Positions 1 through 16,759 of a stretch of DNA of 64,000 nt are shown here, piece after piece. Each line of letters opens with the position of its first letter. The stretch's first letter is position 1. This DNA is from Euglena gracilis (lineage: Eukaryota > Euglenida > Euglenophyceae > Euglenales): positions 50,013,847 to 50,077,846 of the forward strand of contig CP154954.1 in assembly GCA_039621445.1 (NCBI GenBank), written 5' to 3'. A program made the position numbers and the translations under genes. The notes beneath the pieces were generated by a model. That model saw nothing but the letters and a program-made list of their open reading frames with translations. It was not told the origin of the DNA and did no database searches.

Positions 1-180
1 AGGAATGAGCGAGGTGATGGATCAGAGAACTGCAAACAATAAAAGGCTTTGGAGAAATGGCATTGCGGAGATGCAAAACACTCCCCATGCACAGGTACCT
101 GGCCTGGTCAAAGGCAATGGATTGCCTCCGGGCTGGATCCGACTAGTCCACAGGTGAGCAGGTTCTCCAACGTTGTACAC

Positions 181-2324
181 TGTTTCCGCCGCCGCGGGGG
201 CCACCGGGGGACGTTGGGGCTTCCCCAACTCGGCCCCAGAGGAGGCCAAGAAGGCCCGACGGAACTCTGCCAGTTGGATCTCCCCAGCAGGGGCCCGTTG
301 GACCAACAGGACCAACTACCCACGCAAACGGGGAATTTTGGGGGTTTTACTGCAGTGGTATGGGTGCGTGGCAGGCGACAGCAGGCCCCTGAGCCCCGGG
401 GCCGCGCACCGCCGTGGTCGAAGGCGGCGGGGCGGGGGCAGGCAGGGGCGGCGGGACGGCAGGGGAGGCGGCGGCGTGCCGCATCCAGTGGACGGCCGAG
501 GCGGGCACCGCGGCGGTGAAGGGGAGGGGGCGGGACCCGGCTAGCGGGGGCGGCTGGTCCACCACAACGAGGCCAGGGCCCCTCCGGGGGCGCAGGACAA
601 AGGGGGGGGGGGTCGGTGCCCAGTGTGAGAAAGAACAGGATTGGTAACTGTGCTAGGCCCGGGTTGGATTGGAGGTCGATCCAGTCTCCCCACCCGCTCG
701 GCCAGCTGGAAACCGATGCTGGGGGTGGGGGTTCTGGGGGGGAGGGTCAAATTGGACCCAACGAGGAGGGGTCAACTGTGGGGGGGGAGGGGATTGGGCC
801 AGGGTTCGATATAAGGACAGGTGGGGGGGGGTGGTCCTGACGGCGCCCTCCCACCTGGCGGCCAGGAGGAGGCCCAGGGCCCCTCGGGGGGGGGCGCAGG
901 ACAAAACAGGGGGGTGGGGGGGGCGACACCCCCCCCCACCTAAACAGGTGCGCGGTCAGGGTGGCCGAAAATTTTTGACCCCCCCAAAACGACCAAAAGT
1001 GCCATTTTGGGCACTTTTTGGGCAAAAATGTGCCAAAAATGCAAAAAATTTTCGGCGCGAAGCGCCGGAGGAAAAAATTGACCCTTTTTGGGGGGGGTCA
1101 ATTTTTGCCCCCCAGGGTGGGTCCGGACCCCCCTTGTAGGGGGGGGGGGGGGGGGGGGGGTGGTCCGGCCCCCCCCCCTGCGGGCCAGGAGGGGGGGGGG
1201 GGACACCCCCCCCACCTAAACCATGTACGCCCTCCTTATATCGAACCCTGGATTGGGCTCAACAGCAATCATCCCAAAAAACAAAAAAAAACATCCAGGT
1301 CCATAACTTCCTCACCAGAAGTGTTCCCATCTGATTGCGAATCATCATACAAAGAAGACATTTCTGTGTGGAAAACATTCCTCGAAATGGGTGGTCAATA
1401 ACACGTAGGGGAGGAGGGGCATAGCAAGGAACCCACCACACCGCAGGGAGGGAGGGGGGGAGGGGCACAACCGACAATGGGAGGGGAGCTGATCAGGGTG
1501 CAGCTTGCTGCACTTCGCCCCGAACTTGCACTGGCCCATCATCGCCCACACCTCGCACACCTGCCGGCCAGCCTGGGCCCATGCCACCCCATGGCCCAGC
1601 GGGCACCCAATGACATCCGAACTACACGTCTCGTTAAAGACCCAGGGGAGGGGGCTGGGCCAGGGCTAGAAATTTGGGCTGGCTAGCCCGTCCTTCGGGG
1701 GGGGGGGGGGGGGTGGACCCAAGGTGTACTTGAGCCTGGCCGTGCCAGCAGTTCACACCGCTGGAAAAAAAGCATCTGGCAACCTCAAAAAACACCATTT
1801 TCGGCCAATTTTGAACACTTTTTGCACACGCAAGATTTTTTGGCTGCGCCCAACAAAATGGGGTTGGCTAACTGCTACGGCTGGGCTGGGCCAAAATTGC
1901 GGCTGGCTGCAGCAGAACCCCCGGGGGGGATGCAAAACCTCAAAGAAACGTATGATGAGCAATCCAATGAGAACTGGCTGGCATGTGCTGGGTGGCCCAC
2001 TTCAGCCATTTCAGCCATCAACCCAAACGCAGCACACCAGGGGATGGAAAGGAATGACACCAAATCACACCGGGACAAATTCAGGCAGACAGCTTAGCAA
2101 TGGTTTGCGCTGCACGGCCCCAGACAGCTGGCGATAGTTGGACAGGTCCGGGTGGGTGAAGCGACACCGGCAGACTGCGCGTCCCCACAGGGCAATGGGG
2201 AGGGGGGGACATCTGTGTGCTCCATCCCACGGAGACGTACAGTGGCATCCATTGCGGCAAGGCTGGCATGCGCAGGTTGGGACCGGGTGCACTTCCCCTT
2301 CAGGTAGTCCAGGACATGCAATTG
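181..2324 (-). CDS. CCCH zinc-finger paralogue (locus Z4), partial and probably degenerate
   Basis: Probable RNA-binding protein of the tandem CCCH (muscleblind-like spacing) type, cut by the left window edge. Exons read on the minus strand: about 2324-2274 ([13 protein letters not shown], half of finger 1), 2174-2116 (CRCRFTHPDLSNYRQLS, the rest of finger 1), 1572-about 1489 (finger 2, [21 protein letters not shown]-x8-C-x5-C-x3-H, intact), about 581-381 (Ala/Pro-rich linker beginning VVVDQPPPLAG) and 266-181 (EFRRAFLASSG, equivalent to the EFxQF helix of the paralogues). The C-terminal exon would lie beyond base 1. Oddities: the first Cys of finger 1 (NVCLDY in the paralogues) is missing, the text reading HVLDY as if one codon were deleted. 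The first exon pair does not join in phase at canonical sites. Finger 2 has its own exon here, whereas the plus-strand paralogues join it to finger 1. It may be a pseudogene or a diverged gene. Homology is clear; function is inferred. Confidence 0.6.
799..1251. mobile_element. MITE-like element, family M1 copy a
   Basis: A 19-bp perfect terminal inverted repeat CCAGGGTTCGATATAAGGA occurs at 799-817 and inverted at 1233-1251. The hexamer ATTGGG flanks the element directly on both sides (793-798 and 1252-1257), as expected for a 6-bp target-site duplication. The interior is poly-G/poly-C arms around an A/T-rich core with repeated CCAAAA and TTTTGG words and the hairpin CGGCGCGAAGCGCCGG (1053-1068). 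There is no transposase reading frame, so it is non-autonomous. It lies in an intron of locus Z4, between the linker exon and the finger-2 exon. The transposase family is not assigned. Confidence 0.78.
1633..1960. repeat. Degenerate copy of the 6773-7221 element family (M2)
   Basis: The stretch runs from GTTAAAGACCCAGG through GGGCTAGAAATTTGGGCTGG, a C/A-rich centre with ACACCATTTTCGGCC, to GCAAAACCTC and a weak inverted copy of the left end. Order and wording match the better copy at 6773-7221. The ends are too diverged to show a target duplication. Confidence 0.45.
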
Positions 2325-2500
2325 CTGCGCAAACACTGGGGTCAGTCGACCGGGGGGATGGGGTCCAGACTTTATTCCAGACTTTGCATGATTCTCACCT
2401 GGTCCCAGACTGTTGGTGTCCCTTGATGCTTGCCCCTCTGGCCAATTTGTCACCACACTTCATGCAATTGACGTGGAGAACGGTCGACTTGGAGAATGGT

Positions 2501-2691
2501 ACCTCCCCCCCCCCTTGTCGTTGACACGCCAATGTTCCACGAGAGTGCCGTTGACACGGGGGGGGGGGGGGGGTGTCAACGACACGCCATGTCAATGTCA
2601 CTGAGATTCAATAGGTAGTGTTCCAGGAAAGTGTCGTTGACACGGAGGGTGTGTCAACGACACGCCGTGTCAACGACAAGGGGGGGGAGGT
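2501..2691. mobile_element. Foldback element, family M3 copy a
   Basis: The ends are inverted copies: ACCTCC plus a C-run plus CTTGTCGTTGACACG at the left, and CGTGTCAACGACAAG plus a G-run plus GGAGGT at the right. Further inverted copies of GTCGTTGACACG / CGTGTCAACGAC fill the interior, so the whole unit can fold into hairpins. It has no coding capacity. A near relative lies at 9521-9627. It sits upstream of the first recognised exon of locus Z4. Confidence 0.6.
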
Positions 2692-2727
2692 CCTAGGGGT
2701 AGTACCTTGTTCTTCTGAAGGACAATA

Positions 2728-3107
2728 CCAGGGTTTGATATAAGGACAGGTGGGGGGGTGGTCCAGACCCCCCCTGTGGGCCAGGAGGGGGGGGGGTGGG
2801 GGGGACACCCCCCCCCCACCTAAACAGTGGCGCGGTCCGGATGACCGAAAATTTTTGACCCCCCAAAACGACCAAAAGTGCCATTTTGGGCACTTTTGGA
2901 CAAAAATTTGCCAAAAATGCAAAAAATTTTCGGCGCAAAGCGCCGGAGGGAAAAAAATGACCCTTTTGGGGGGGTCCCGGGTACCCCCCCCCCAGGGTCG
3001 GTCCGGACTCCCCTGGCAGGTGCCCCTGCGGGCCAGGAGGGGGGGGGGGGGGGGGGGGGACACCCCCCCACCTAAACCATGTACGCCCTCCTTATATCAA
3101 ACCCTGG
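2728..3107. mobile_element. MITE-like element, family M1 copy b
   Basis: Terminal inverted repeats CCAGGGTTTGATATAAGGA (2728-2746) and its inverse (3089-3107) match copy a except for one base. Flanking hexamers are ACAATA on the left and GCAATA on the right, five of six identical, which supports a 6-bp target-site duplication that has begun to decay. The interior again contains long poly-G/poly-C arms and the hairpin CGGCGCAAAGCGCCGG (2931-2946). No reading frame for a transposase is present. Confidence 0.76.
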
Positions 3108-3239
3108 GCAATACGTCAATGAGAAACGCCAGGTGATACCCTGGAAATGGGGGGGCAACGACACTGTGTGTCTTGGACAAGGAGGGGGATGGTACAGTGC
3201 TGGGGGGAGGCATCCCCACCCATCCATACTGTGAACCTA

Positions 3240-3660
3240 TCAAGCACCGTGTGCCCACGGGGGAATGGAAACCCGGGCCAAAAACACAGTCAGCCACCCA
3301 CACAATGGAACCCACGGTGCACTGTGGACCCCGGCCTGCAGCAACTGGACGGGCCAGGCACACGTCCGCCGAGGCGGCGGGCCGGGCAGGGGTGGTGGGG
3401 CATCGGCGCACAGCAGGAGGGGCCCCTGCCAGAACTTCTTTTGACAATCCAAGGGGCCTTGAGCTATATCCAGCCAGATTTCACTTGGAAAGTGGTCATC
3501 TTCGGGCCCCAGCACCAAAGCCCCAGAGCGTGCTATGGCACCAGCCACCCCCAAACCCCAACCCCCCTGCCGAGAGCAAACAGCCCCCAGGGAGGGGGAG
3601 GGTGCGGCCTGTCTTAAGAGAAGTCTGGCCGCAGCACTTGGTGCGATGAGAACCCCGGGC
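3240..3660. other. GC-rich island, unassigned (possible exon)
   Basis: The island is richer in GC and less repetitive than its surroundings, with open frames on both strands over about 400 bp. On the minus strand a frame contains GPEDDHFPSEIWLDIAQG. I recognise no family and cannot choose a strand. It lies upstream of locus Z4 in that gene's orientation, so it could hold a 5' exon or promoter-proximal sequence. Confidence 0.25.
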
Positions 3661-3744
3661 ATTGGGGGGGCGCTGTACCCTGTGAAAGGAAAGGGTCCTG
3701 TGAACACCATTGCCATTATTAAAACCCAGTCATCCACTTCTTCA

Positions 3745-3960
3745 GGAATGTATGGGAAGTCCTGGGGGGGGGGGGGCTGCACTCCCTCCCAACGCGAGGG
3801 GTGGGGGGGGGACCCCCCATCCTCAAAACGGACGGATACCAGATGTTGTTGAAAATTCCCAGATTTTTTGAAAACAAATTCAAAAATTCTCATTTTCTTG
3901 AAAATTTTTAATTTGAAAAACACTAAAAAATCCAAAAATGTGCAATATGCTCAGTGAGGA
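3745..3960. repeat. Dispersed repeat, shared with 7955-8240
   Basis: Both copies start with GTATGGGAAG-CCTGG followed by a G-run, pass through GGACCC and CCTC-AAAAC blocks, then an A/T-rich part, and end with TCCAAAAA-GTG-AATATGCTCA. Sequence in between has diverged. There is no coding potential. Confidence 0.4.
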
Positions 3961-5660
3961 AAAGCCACTGATTGCCATTTTCTGGCCGGAAGCAAAAATA
4001 TGCAATGCAAAATATTCAATGCAAAAGAAATGCAAAAAAAAAATGCAAGAAAAGTGCAAGAAAATGCAAAAAAAATACAAGTTGCATGTAAACTCCTTTG
4101 AGCTCCCCGGGGCTGTGCATTTTTCTTCTGGAGAGGACTTCGAAAATTTCAGCTGGCCCAAAATGCAACACCAAAGGAAAATGTGGAGCAAACTTGCAAG
4201 TAATGTGGTTGGTTCACCGAGTTGCATCCACTTATATTTCATACATACAAATACTGAAAATGTGAAAATGGTCCAAAAAAACCATGAGTTATTCAACTTC
4301 CAGTTGTTGACAATGGAGAAATTTGCCTGTGTAAATGCCAGGAAAAAAAATCGGAGGGCAAAATATGCAAAGAAAATGCAACATTGCGACTTTTTGCAAA
4401 TTATTGTGCAAAAAAAATGCAAATTATGCAACCTGCAGGGGTCGGACACACAAATGCAAACTTCATGGGAAATGGGCGTTTTGTGGGATTTCTATCATAC
4501 ATTCCCGAAGCGTCAAACTAATTTTCAAAGCGTTTTCAATAGATCCTACGTAATTCACTCTGAAACTTGTTATTAAGTCCTGATCTCAAATTCGAGTTGA
4601 CAAACCGATTCACACCACAGCAGGCCTGGTGGAGTAGTCACCCACCGAGGCAGTTTGCCAGGAAAGACTCCTTTGGTGTCGAAGGCACCAACCGAAAATT
4701 TTGACCCAAAAAATCGGCGTCCTCGAAACATCGTAAGGGCCGGGGGTTGGACCTCCCCCACCGGCCACCCATAGGGTTTCAGCTGTCCCCAATCAGCCCG
4801 GCACGCAGGTTTCGTGTGGCGTCCCGCCAAATCCGCACACTCGCCTGTACTACACTGATCTTTCCAGCCAAAATCCGAACCGATTCAGGCTCCTTGTGGA
4901 AAGAATAAGCCCTATCAACGTCGCGGGAAACAGCTGGACAGAAACAACCTGTGACTCCGGGTGTAGGCCACATCGCGGTGGCATATGGGTTGCTTGGATT
5001 AGTTGGGGAGGAGGGGTATAAAACTGAGGACCCACTCACAGAATCAAAAACCACACAATAATGGAACGACAACATTTGACAAGAGTGCAAAGGGAAATGG
5101 AAAAGCTCCGTTGTCAAAGGATATGACACTTTTCAAACATTAGATGAGGGGGGGGGTCGACACCCACCTGAACAGTGGCACGGCCAAAATGGACCCTTTT
5201 CATCCCAACACAAGCACCGGTAAGAAAAAGTTGCCCCCCCCCACATCGACCCAAAATGACGTTTTGGGAACTTTTGGGCTAAAATTGTTACTCAAAATTT
5301 TCGGCACAAAGCGCTGGAAAGAAAATTTTGGTCTTTGGGGTGGTGGGGTGGAAAGGTGGGGGCCTGCAGTCAAGGAGATCACCTTCCTCAAACTGGAAAA
5401 CCTCCGATATTGAACCCAGAAAGCCCTCGTGATGGAGATGCCAACAAACGCCAAAAATTTTGGATACTTTCATTGTGTTGAGATTGACATACAGCAAGGC
5501 TGTCGAACCCCACCCATAACGGCAAATAACAAAATATGCCTGCAACTAACATTCAGTTTTTTTTTCCTCTGCACATCCGATCAACCGCAAACTAATGCAG
5601 CAAGTGAAACAAATTCAAAGCGAACGTGTTCAGAATTGCCCGTCCCACATCCTTTTCATT
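3960..5660. other. No gene seen; A/T-rich and element-derived sequence
   Basis: About 4000-4080 is an irregular array of ATGCAAAAA units. The rest to about 5130 is unique-looking A/T-rich sequence with frequent stops in all frames. Around 5144-5350 there is a decayed relative of the poly-G/poly-C elements, with GGCACAAAGCGCTGG at 5304-5317. I find no exon-like island here. Confidence 0.5.
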
Positions 5661-5665
5661 TCCAG

Positions 5666-5821
5666 GTCATCCCGAAACATCTGAAGCCCGGCAGCGCAAG
5701 AACACTTGCAACAGCCGAAGAAAAACGCGGTGACCGCCGCAGGGGGGCCCAGCAACGCGGGAGGCGTGCGGGGCGGGCAGCAGCCAGGGGCCGGCCGGAC
5801 ATGCAGCGGCCCTGCTACAAC
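5666..5821 (+). CDS. Possible internal exon, product unknown
   Basis: A GC-rich 156-bp block is bounded on the plus strand by a good acceptor (TTTCATTTCCAG) and a GTAACG donor. It has an uninterrupted frame of exactly 52 codons, very rich in Arg, Ala and Gly, ending DMQRPCYN. The minus strand is also open here and contains FRDDLEM, faintly like the FRDLNLV ending of the CCCH family, so a terminal exon of a minus-strand paralogue is the rival reading. Neither is established. Confidence 0.28.
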
Positions 5822-6612
5822 GTAACGTGGGCGCTGGGGTGGTGGGATGGCGAGGGACTTGCCTGGGAAGGGGGGAGGGGGAGTACACAGAGGGGGCCGG
5901 TGGCCGTCTCTCTCGCAGTGGCCGCGGGCCATGCCCATACTTCGCCCATGCTTCCACAAACTGCACACAGCGGCTGAAGCCTCATTTCTCAGTGGCATGT
6001 GAATCAGCAGGCAAAAACCCATTTGTTCATTGGCCGATGAAGCAGCAAATAACTGAATGGTTCACAGGAGAGGTGATCAGACCCCCCAAGAAGAGCTGTG
6101 CTGGAGCCCTTTCGCTGTTGTGTTTAGCGCTCAGTCTAAAATGAATGTGGAGGTGAACAAGAAATGCAAATGGATGCCCTTGCGCCTTCTTGTGAGCCTT
6201 TCAAGCCCCCCCCACCGTCATTTCCAGGGACGTCCACAGGGGCGATGGCTGGTCCGAATCATTAAGGCCGACCTCCGGGTAGGTGCGCCGGCGCCAGACA
6301 GCCGGCAGCTTGGGAGGTGGGGGGAGGTGGGGTTCTGCAGGTCTTTCGGCGGAAAACCTTCGGGAGGACTCTTATGCTCCACATCAATGGTGGGTTCTCT
6401 GCCAACCCTCCTTGTCCAGCCCCGTCCAGGAGGTCACAAACCCGAGACCTGGACCTGCCAAACCCACTCCTTGGGGGAGAGGGGTGGAGGTCCTACCCCT
6501 GGTCCTGGTGGAGGACCTACATCTTGGTGGAGGTCACCGGACAAGACATATGGATGTGGGGGTTGTGCGTTGGGCGGTCTGGGGGCTCCGACGGGGGAAC
6601 CGGCCCGTGCAC

Positions 6613-6758
6613 GGGGCACAGGCGGAGGCGGCGGGCCAGGTCGGCGGGGACAGACGACGGTGGCACAAGGCGCCCGACCGATGCGGCATCGGCCGGGGCT
6701 GTTGCTCCCAACCGCGGCACCCCGTCGCCGGCGCTGTGGCCCACCCCCAAATGCAACT
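6613..6758 (-). CDS. Orphan linker exon of a fifth CCCH-family locus (Z5)
   Basis: The minus-strand block follows an acceptor TTCCCTCAG and can end at a GTGCAC donor. In frame it reads an Ala/Pro-rich segment with PADAASVGRLVPPSSV and PADLARRLRL, which resembles the linker exon of the plus-strand genes ([15 protein letters not shown] then [10 protein letters not shown]). No zinc-finger exon was found between it and locus Z3 upstream, so this may be a relic of a broken copy. The M2 element at 6773-7221 is inserted within the run-up to its acceptor. Confidence 0.4.
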
Positions 6759-6772
6759 CTGAGGGAACGAAC

Positions 6773-7221
6773 CATACATCTCTTTAAGGACCCCGGGGGG
6801 GGGGGGTGCTGGGCTAGGGCTAGAAATTTGGGCTGGCTAGCCCGCCCCCCCGGGGGGGGGGGGGGGGGCTGGGCCCCGGCTGGACCCGAACCGGGGCGAG
6901 CTGGACTGAAATCGGAAAAATGCCCAAAAGTGACCTGCAGAACACAGTCTTGAAAAAATGATGCATCTGAAACCCCCCAAAAATGCCCCAAACGCCCCCC
7001 AAACCCCATTTTTGGCCACTTTTGAACACAGGTTTTTAAAAAATTTCGGCGCTTTGCGCCGAAAAATTTTGGGCTGGACCCCCAAAAAAAGGGGCTGGCT
7101 AGCTGGGCTAGCAGCACCCCCCCCGGGGGGGGGGGGGCTGCTGTGGCTGGGCTGGGCCCAAATTGGGGCTGGCTGCAGCCGCCCCCCCAGGGGGGTTCGC
7201 AAAACCTTAGAGAGATGTAAG
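6773..7221. mobile_element. hAT-like MITE, family M2, with 8-bp target duplication
   Basis: The left end CATACATCTCTTTAAGG and the inverted right end (CTTACATCTCTCTAAGG read on the other strand) agree at 15 of 17 positions. The octamer GAACGAAC lies immediately outside on both sides (6765-6772 and 7222-7229). An 8-bp duplication is the known signature of hAT-superfamily transposition. The element is 449 bp, has no transposase frame, and is made of poly-G/poly-C blocks around GGGCTAGAAATTTGGGCTGG and the hairpin at 7047-7061. Worn copies are at 1633-1960 and 11326-11735. Confidence 0.75.
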
Positions 7222-7229
7222 GAACGAAC

Positions 7230-9520
7230 ACACCCCAGGAGGCTTCAACGTCCCCGGGGGGGGGGGGGGGCTGCGTTGTGCTGTGGGGGTGCTGGGGCTT
7301 GCCCGGATGGGCCCCACAGAGACCTGTGTTTTAAATCCTGGCTGGGCCAACCCAGGAAGGTTCCTTGAAAAGGTCCCAAAACTGTGTGGCATGGTGGGGG
7401 TGTGCACTGCTCACCCCAAAACGTGCATCCCCCCCCCTGGAAAGAAAACCCCCCGCCTGCCCCTTCCTTTGAAAAGAAGCCTGACATGTACGCACACATG
7501 TTTGCGCACATACATACACATGCGCACCCCGAGAGCATATTGGCATCGCACAACAGGGTGCCACATATGAACGACCACCAGCCCGCCCACTGGTCCAAAA
7601 CCATGACCGCTATATACGGTGTGGGAGTGGGGGGTAGCGAATACAACGCCAGGCCCGTCAACCGGATATCTGATATACTTTGTGTGCAGGCCTTTGCTTC
7701 AGGCATACGGCTGGCGTATGTGCTTCGCATTGGTGGACATTCACAAGATGGTCGTCAAGCGATGCCCCGGATTTGTAAATTGGAACTTCCCGTCCATCAT
7801 TTGGTGAAATTGAAAGTTCCGATGTGGAGATGAGATTTGTTTGTGGTTTACCCCCACCCACCACCACCGAACATTCCAACCCCTGGGGTTGCTCCATTCC
7901 CCCCGACCCACTCTGGGGGGGGTACATCCCTGGGCAGGTAGTCACACCCACGGATGTATGGGAAGCCTGGAGGGGGGGCGGGGTTCGGCCCCCCAACATG
8001 GAATGGGGGGGGGGGGTCGGACCCTCTTTCCTCGAAACTGAAGGGGGCCGGGGAAATCTTTGGTTTTGTTGGCAGGCAAAGGGCTGAACCCCAACCCAAA
8101 ACTGCGAAAAAAAATCCCCAATTTTCCTTTCAAAATAAATCCAAATACGCTCAATTTTGGAGCGTTTCTGAACATTTTTTTCATGTGGAAAATATGCAAA
8201 CATCCAAAAAGTGTAATATGCTCAAAAGCGAGGGGAAAAAAAGGCATCCTTTGCTCATTTTGCCACCACGGCACCAGAGGAAAAAAATTCGCTGCTTTTT
8301 TTCTATTGGGAGGGGGGTTGGGGTCCGGAACCCCCTCCCAACATCTGGGGGTGTTGGCCAGAACCCCCCCCCACCCTGTCCACACTGAGGACTCAAGGAA
8401 TAGAGACTGAGTCACAAATCCCAAGGGCTGGGGGGGGGGGTCCAGCCAATTTAAGTTGGTTGGAAAAAGGCTGCTGGCTGGATGAAACTTGGATCAGTGT
8501 GGGTGGGGTTCCCTTCAGCTTCAAATGCACAACTTTCACGTGTTTCAAAAGTCAATTAACGTCCGTATTAATGAACATGTGATCAAAAACTATCACTTTC
8601 ACCCCGCCATGGAAGAATGCAGATGAAAAATCAGCCGCCACGACGAATTAATTTTGGAGAAGGAGACGAATTACTGTAGCGAGCAGGGGAGCTTGTGCAA
8701 TCAGAAAACCAAATGGAACATCCCCGAGGGATTGACAGGGAAAGGAACAACATTTCCAAACAGGAAAAATACTAAAATTTTGGGAGATGAATGCTCACCA
8801 TTGCATCACAGCAAGCCAAGATTGAACCGGTTCAAGAAAGGTTGTAAATTGCTATATATGTTTGATTGAGATTTTTACCTTTAAAGTTTCATCCATCTGC
8901 AAAAGGGAGAAAAGAAACCTGAAAAAATCTGCCTCGTATGATCCCTGAAATTAGAGGGGACTGAAGCAAAGTCTGCCTGTGGTGCCGTGTATGTGAGCAA
9001 AAGGAAAAAAACAACGATGATTGGCCGCTGGCTTCGCCTGCACCGCACAGCCGAAATCTGACAAGATACCTCACCCCCTTCTTGTCCTTGGCACGGCAAA
9101 AAGCGTGGAACGTGCGGTTGACACGAAGGGTGTCATCGACAAGCCAGACAGAAAAAGAAAACCGCCCCCCCCCCCTGTCCTGGACCTGTCCTTGACAGGG
9201 CTTGTCTATATGACACACACCCCGTGTCATCCGCACTTTCCCTGCACCCAAAGTGCTGGCACTGTGCCCATGAACACCTCTCCGGAAGACACTACCACCA
9301 CAATTTCCCCACCAAAACATTGTTCCTTTGCAGATTTCTGGGAGTCAGACTCCTTTGGCACTCTGGCTATGTTTTCTTCTAAGATTTCCGGCCTCTCATG
9401 ACCCATCACCAAGGCCTTGGGGTTCCATCCTGGCGAAAATCCGTCTTCCAACCAAGAGAGGAGGGGGTCATCCTAGCATTTGTGTCCTTGTTTGTTTGGC
9501 CTTTGTGTCCATTTGTTCCT
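7230..9520. other. No gene seen; repeat fragments
   Basis: 7250-7470 is G/C-run sequence. A moderately GC-rich piece at 7690-7800 after a CAG has short open frames but no recognisable product. 7955-8240 is the second copy of the repeat at 3745-3960. About 8440-9050 is A/T-rich and featureless. 9075-9200 carries decayed GTTGACACG / GTCATCGACAAG words of family M3. Confidence 0.45.
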
Positions 9521-9627
9521 ACCTCCCCCCCCCCTTGTCGTTGACACGCCAATGTTCCAGAAGAGTGCCGTTGACACGGGGGGTGTGTCAACGACACGCC
9601 GTGTCAACGACAAAGGGGGGGGGAGGT
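9521..9627. mobile_element. Foldback element, family M3 copy b
   Basis: It begins ACCTCC plus a C-run plus CTTGTCGTTGACACG and ends CGTGTCAACGACAAAG plus a G-run plus GGAGGT, the same inverted termini as 2501-2691. It is shorter, lacking one interior block. Most of the element is a near-perfect palindrome. Confidence 0.62.
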
Positions 9628-9739
9628 AGCATCAGCTTTCGGATCTATGCCAACTGAACATCGTTGCATTGGTGGTTTCAATTTTAATGCTTAATTAATG
9701 ATTTCAAGGACCAAGCTGTCTGCCACGACCCAAGCGTGA

Positions 9740-10390
9740 GTGCACTCGTGGGGTGCTGCGGTCCGGATCGACGGGCAGGCAGACAGGTGCCGCCGGGCCA
9801 AATGCTCCGGGGCCCTGCTGGGGGCAGGTGATGGGGGGAGGCAAAGCGAGTGGTGGGCGGCGGCTCAAGCGGTGTGCTCGGCCGCCCGCGAAAAAAGCCA
9901 CGGGCGAACGCTTCTGGTCACGAGGGTGGGAGCTGGCGACGGAGCGTACTGCGGTGACACACCCTGACTGGCGGGAAGCCTGACTGGCCGACGTCGGCCA
10001 GTACCGCGCGGCGATTTCCCGTCAAAGACGCACTTTGCCTGCCCAGCATTTGGCCGGGGCCAACGCCACTGCCACCACAATGTGGCCGCCGCCGCCAGGG
10101 CAGGGCCCGCGCCAAACCTCGGACCTGTCGCTGGCCGGCCTTTCCCTCCGCGCCCCAGAGCAGACTCAAGCTTGGGGGTACTTGCCAGAAGGGGGCTGCC
10201 ACCCCCCGCCCCAGGATTCGATGTCAGGGCAGGGGGGTCCAGCCCAGAGGCTGCAAATTTTGGGCGGGCTGGATAAAGGCTGCTGGCTGGCTGGAAACCC
10301 AGAGGGTAAGATCCCCTCGGCTGAAGCAGCGCCCTGTCCCCCCCCCCTCCAGTCAAGGAGGAGGTGGGGGGGGGGGGGGACACCCCCCAC
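9740..10390. other. GC-rich island, unassigned (possible exons)
   Basis: Open frames exist on both strands across 9740-10180. A minus frame reads GKSPRGTGRRRPVRLPAS and a plus frame reads YRAAISRQRRTLPAQ. None matches a family I know, and the CCCH, HMG and ART signatures are absent. Base composition suggests exon sequence or a GC-rich promoter. It lies downstream of locus Z3 on the minus strand. Confidence 0.25.
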
Positions 10391-10990
10391 TTGAAGCCAT
10401 ATTGGGGAGAAAATTGACTGTGAACAATTGCCGGTGAGAAATATTCTGCTGGGAGAAATATGGGACATGGGACAAATCCTTAAAATGCCAGGAAAAGTTC
10501 TGGATGTGCAGCAAAACGGCCGGGAAAAATTCTGGACGAAAAAGAATCTCCACTGTTTCGGGCAAATCCATCACATCAAAACCCCAAGGTTTCCCAGATC
10601 CAAAGTGCAAAAACTGGTCGAATTCCAACCCCCAAATTACAAAATCAAGCTAAAAAAATGCATGCTTTCAGTTTGGATCATCAATTCACCTTCTGAACAG
10701 GTGATTTGGAACAAAAATACACTCCAAGCTCTTCGGCAGGAACGCCAAATGAAAAAATCTGGACGTTCACAAGAGGAAATTAGATTCTTCATACATTTGC
10801 GTTGAAAACTCCTGGAAGGATCCTCAAAATGGCGGGAAATCCTGGACGAAATTTTGTCCACAATTTGTCCCACAACAACTTTTCCCGTTCCAGCCCCCCC
10901 CTCCAGTCTGCCCCCCCCCCAACCCTGCCCGCCCCAGAGGACTAGAAGAGGGAAAGGCCGGCGGGGGGCTCCCCCCCTCATCGGGGCCCA

Positions 10991-16737
<5,747 letters not shown>

Positions 16738-16759
16738 GGGAGCCTGGGGCGGTGAACTG

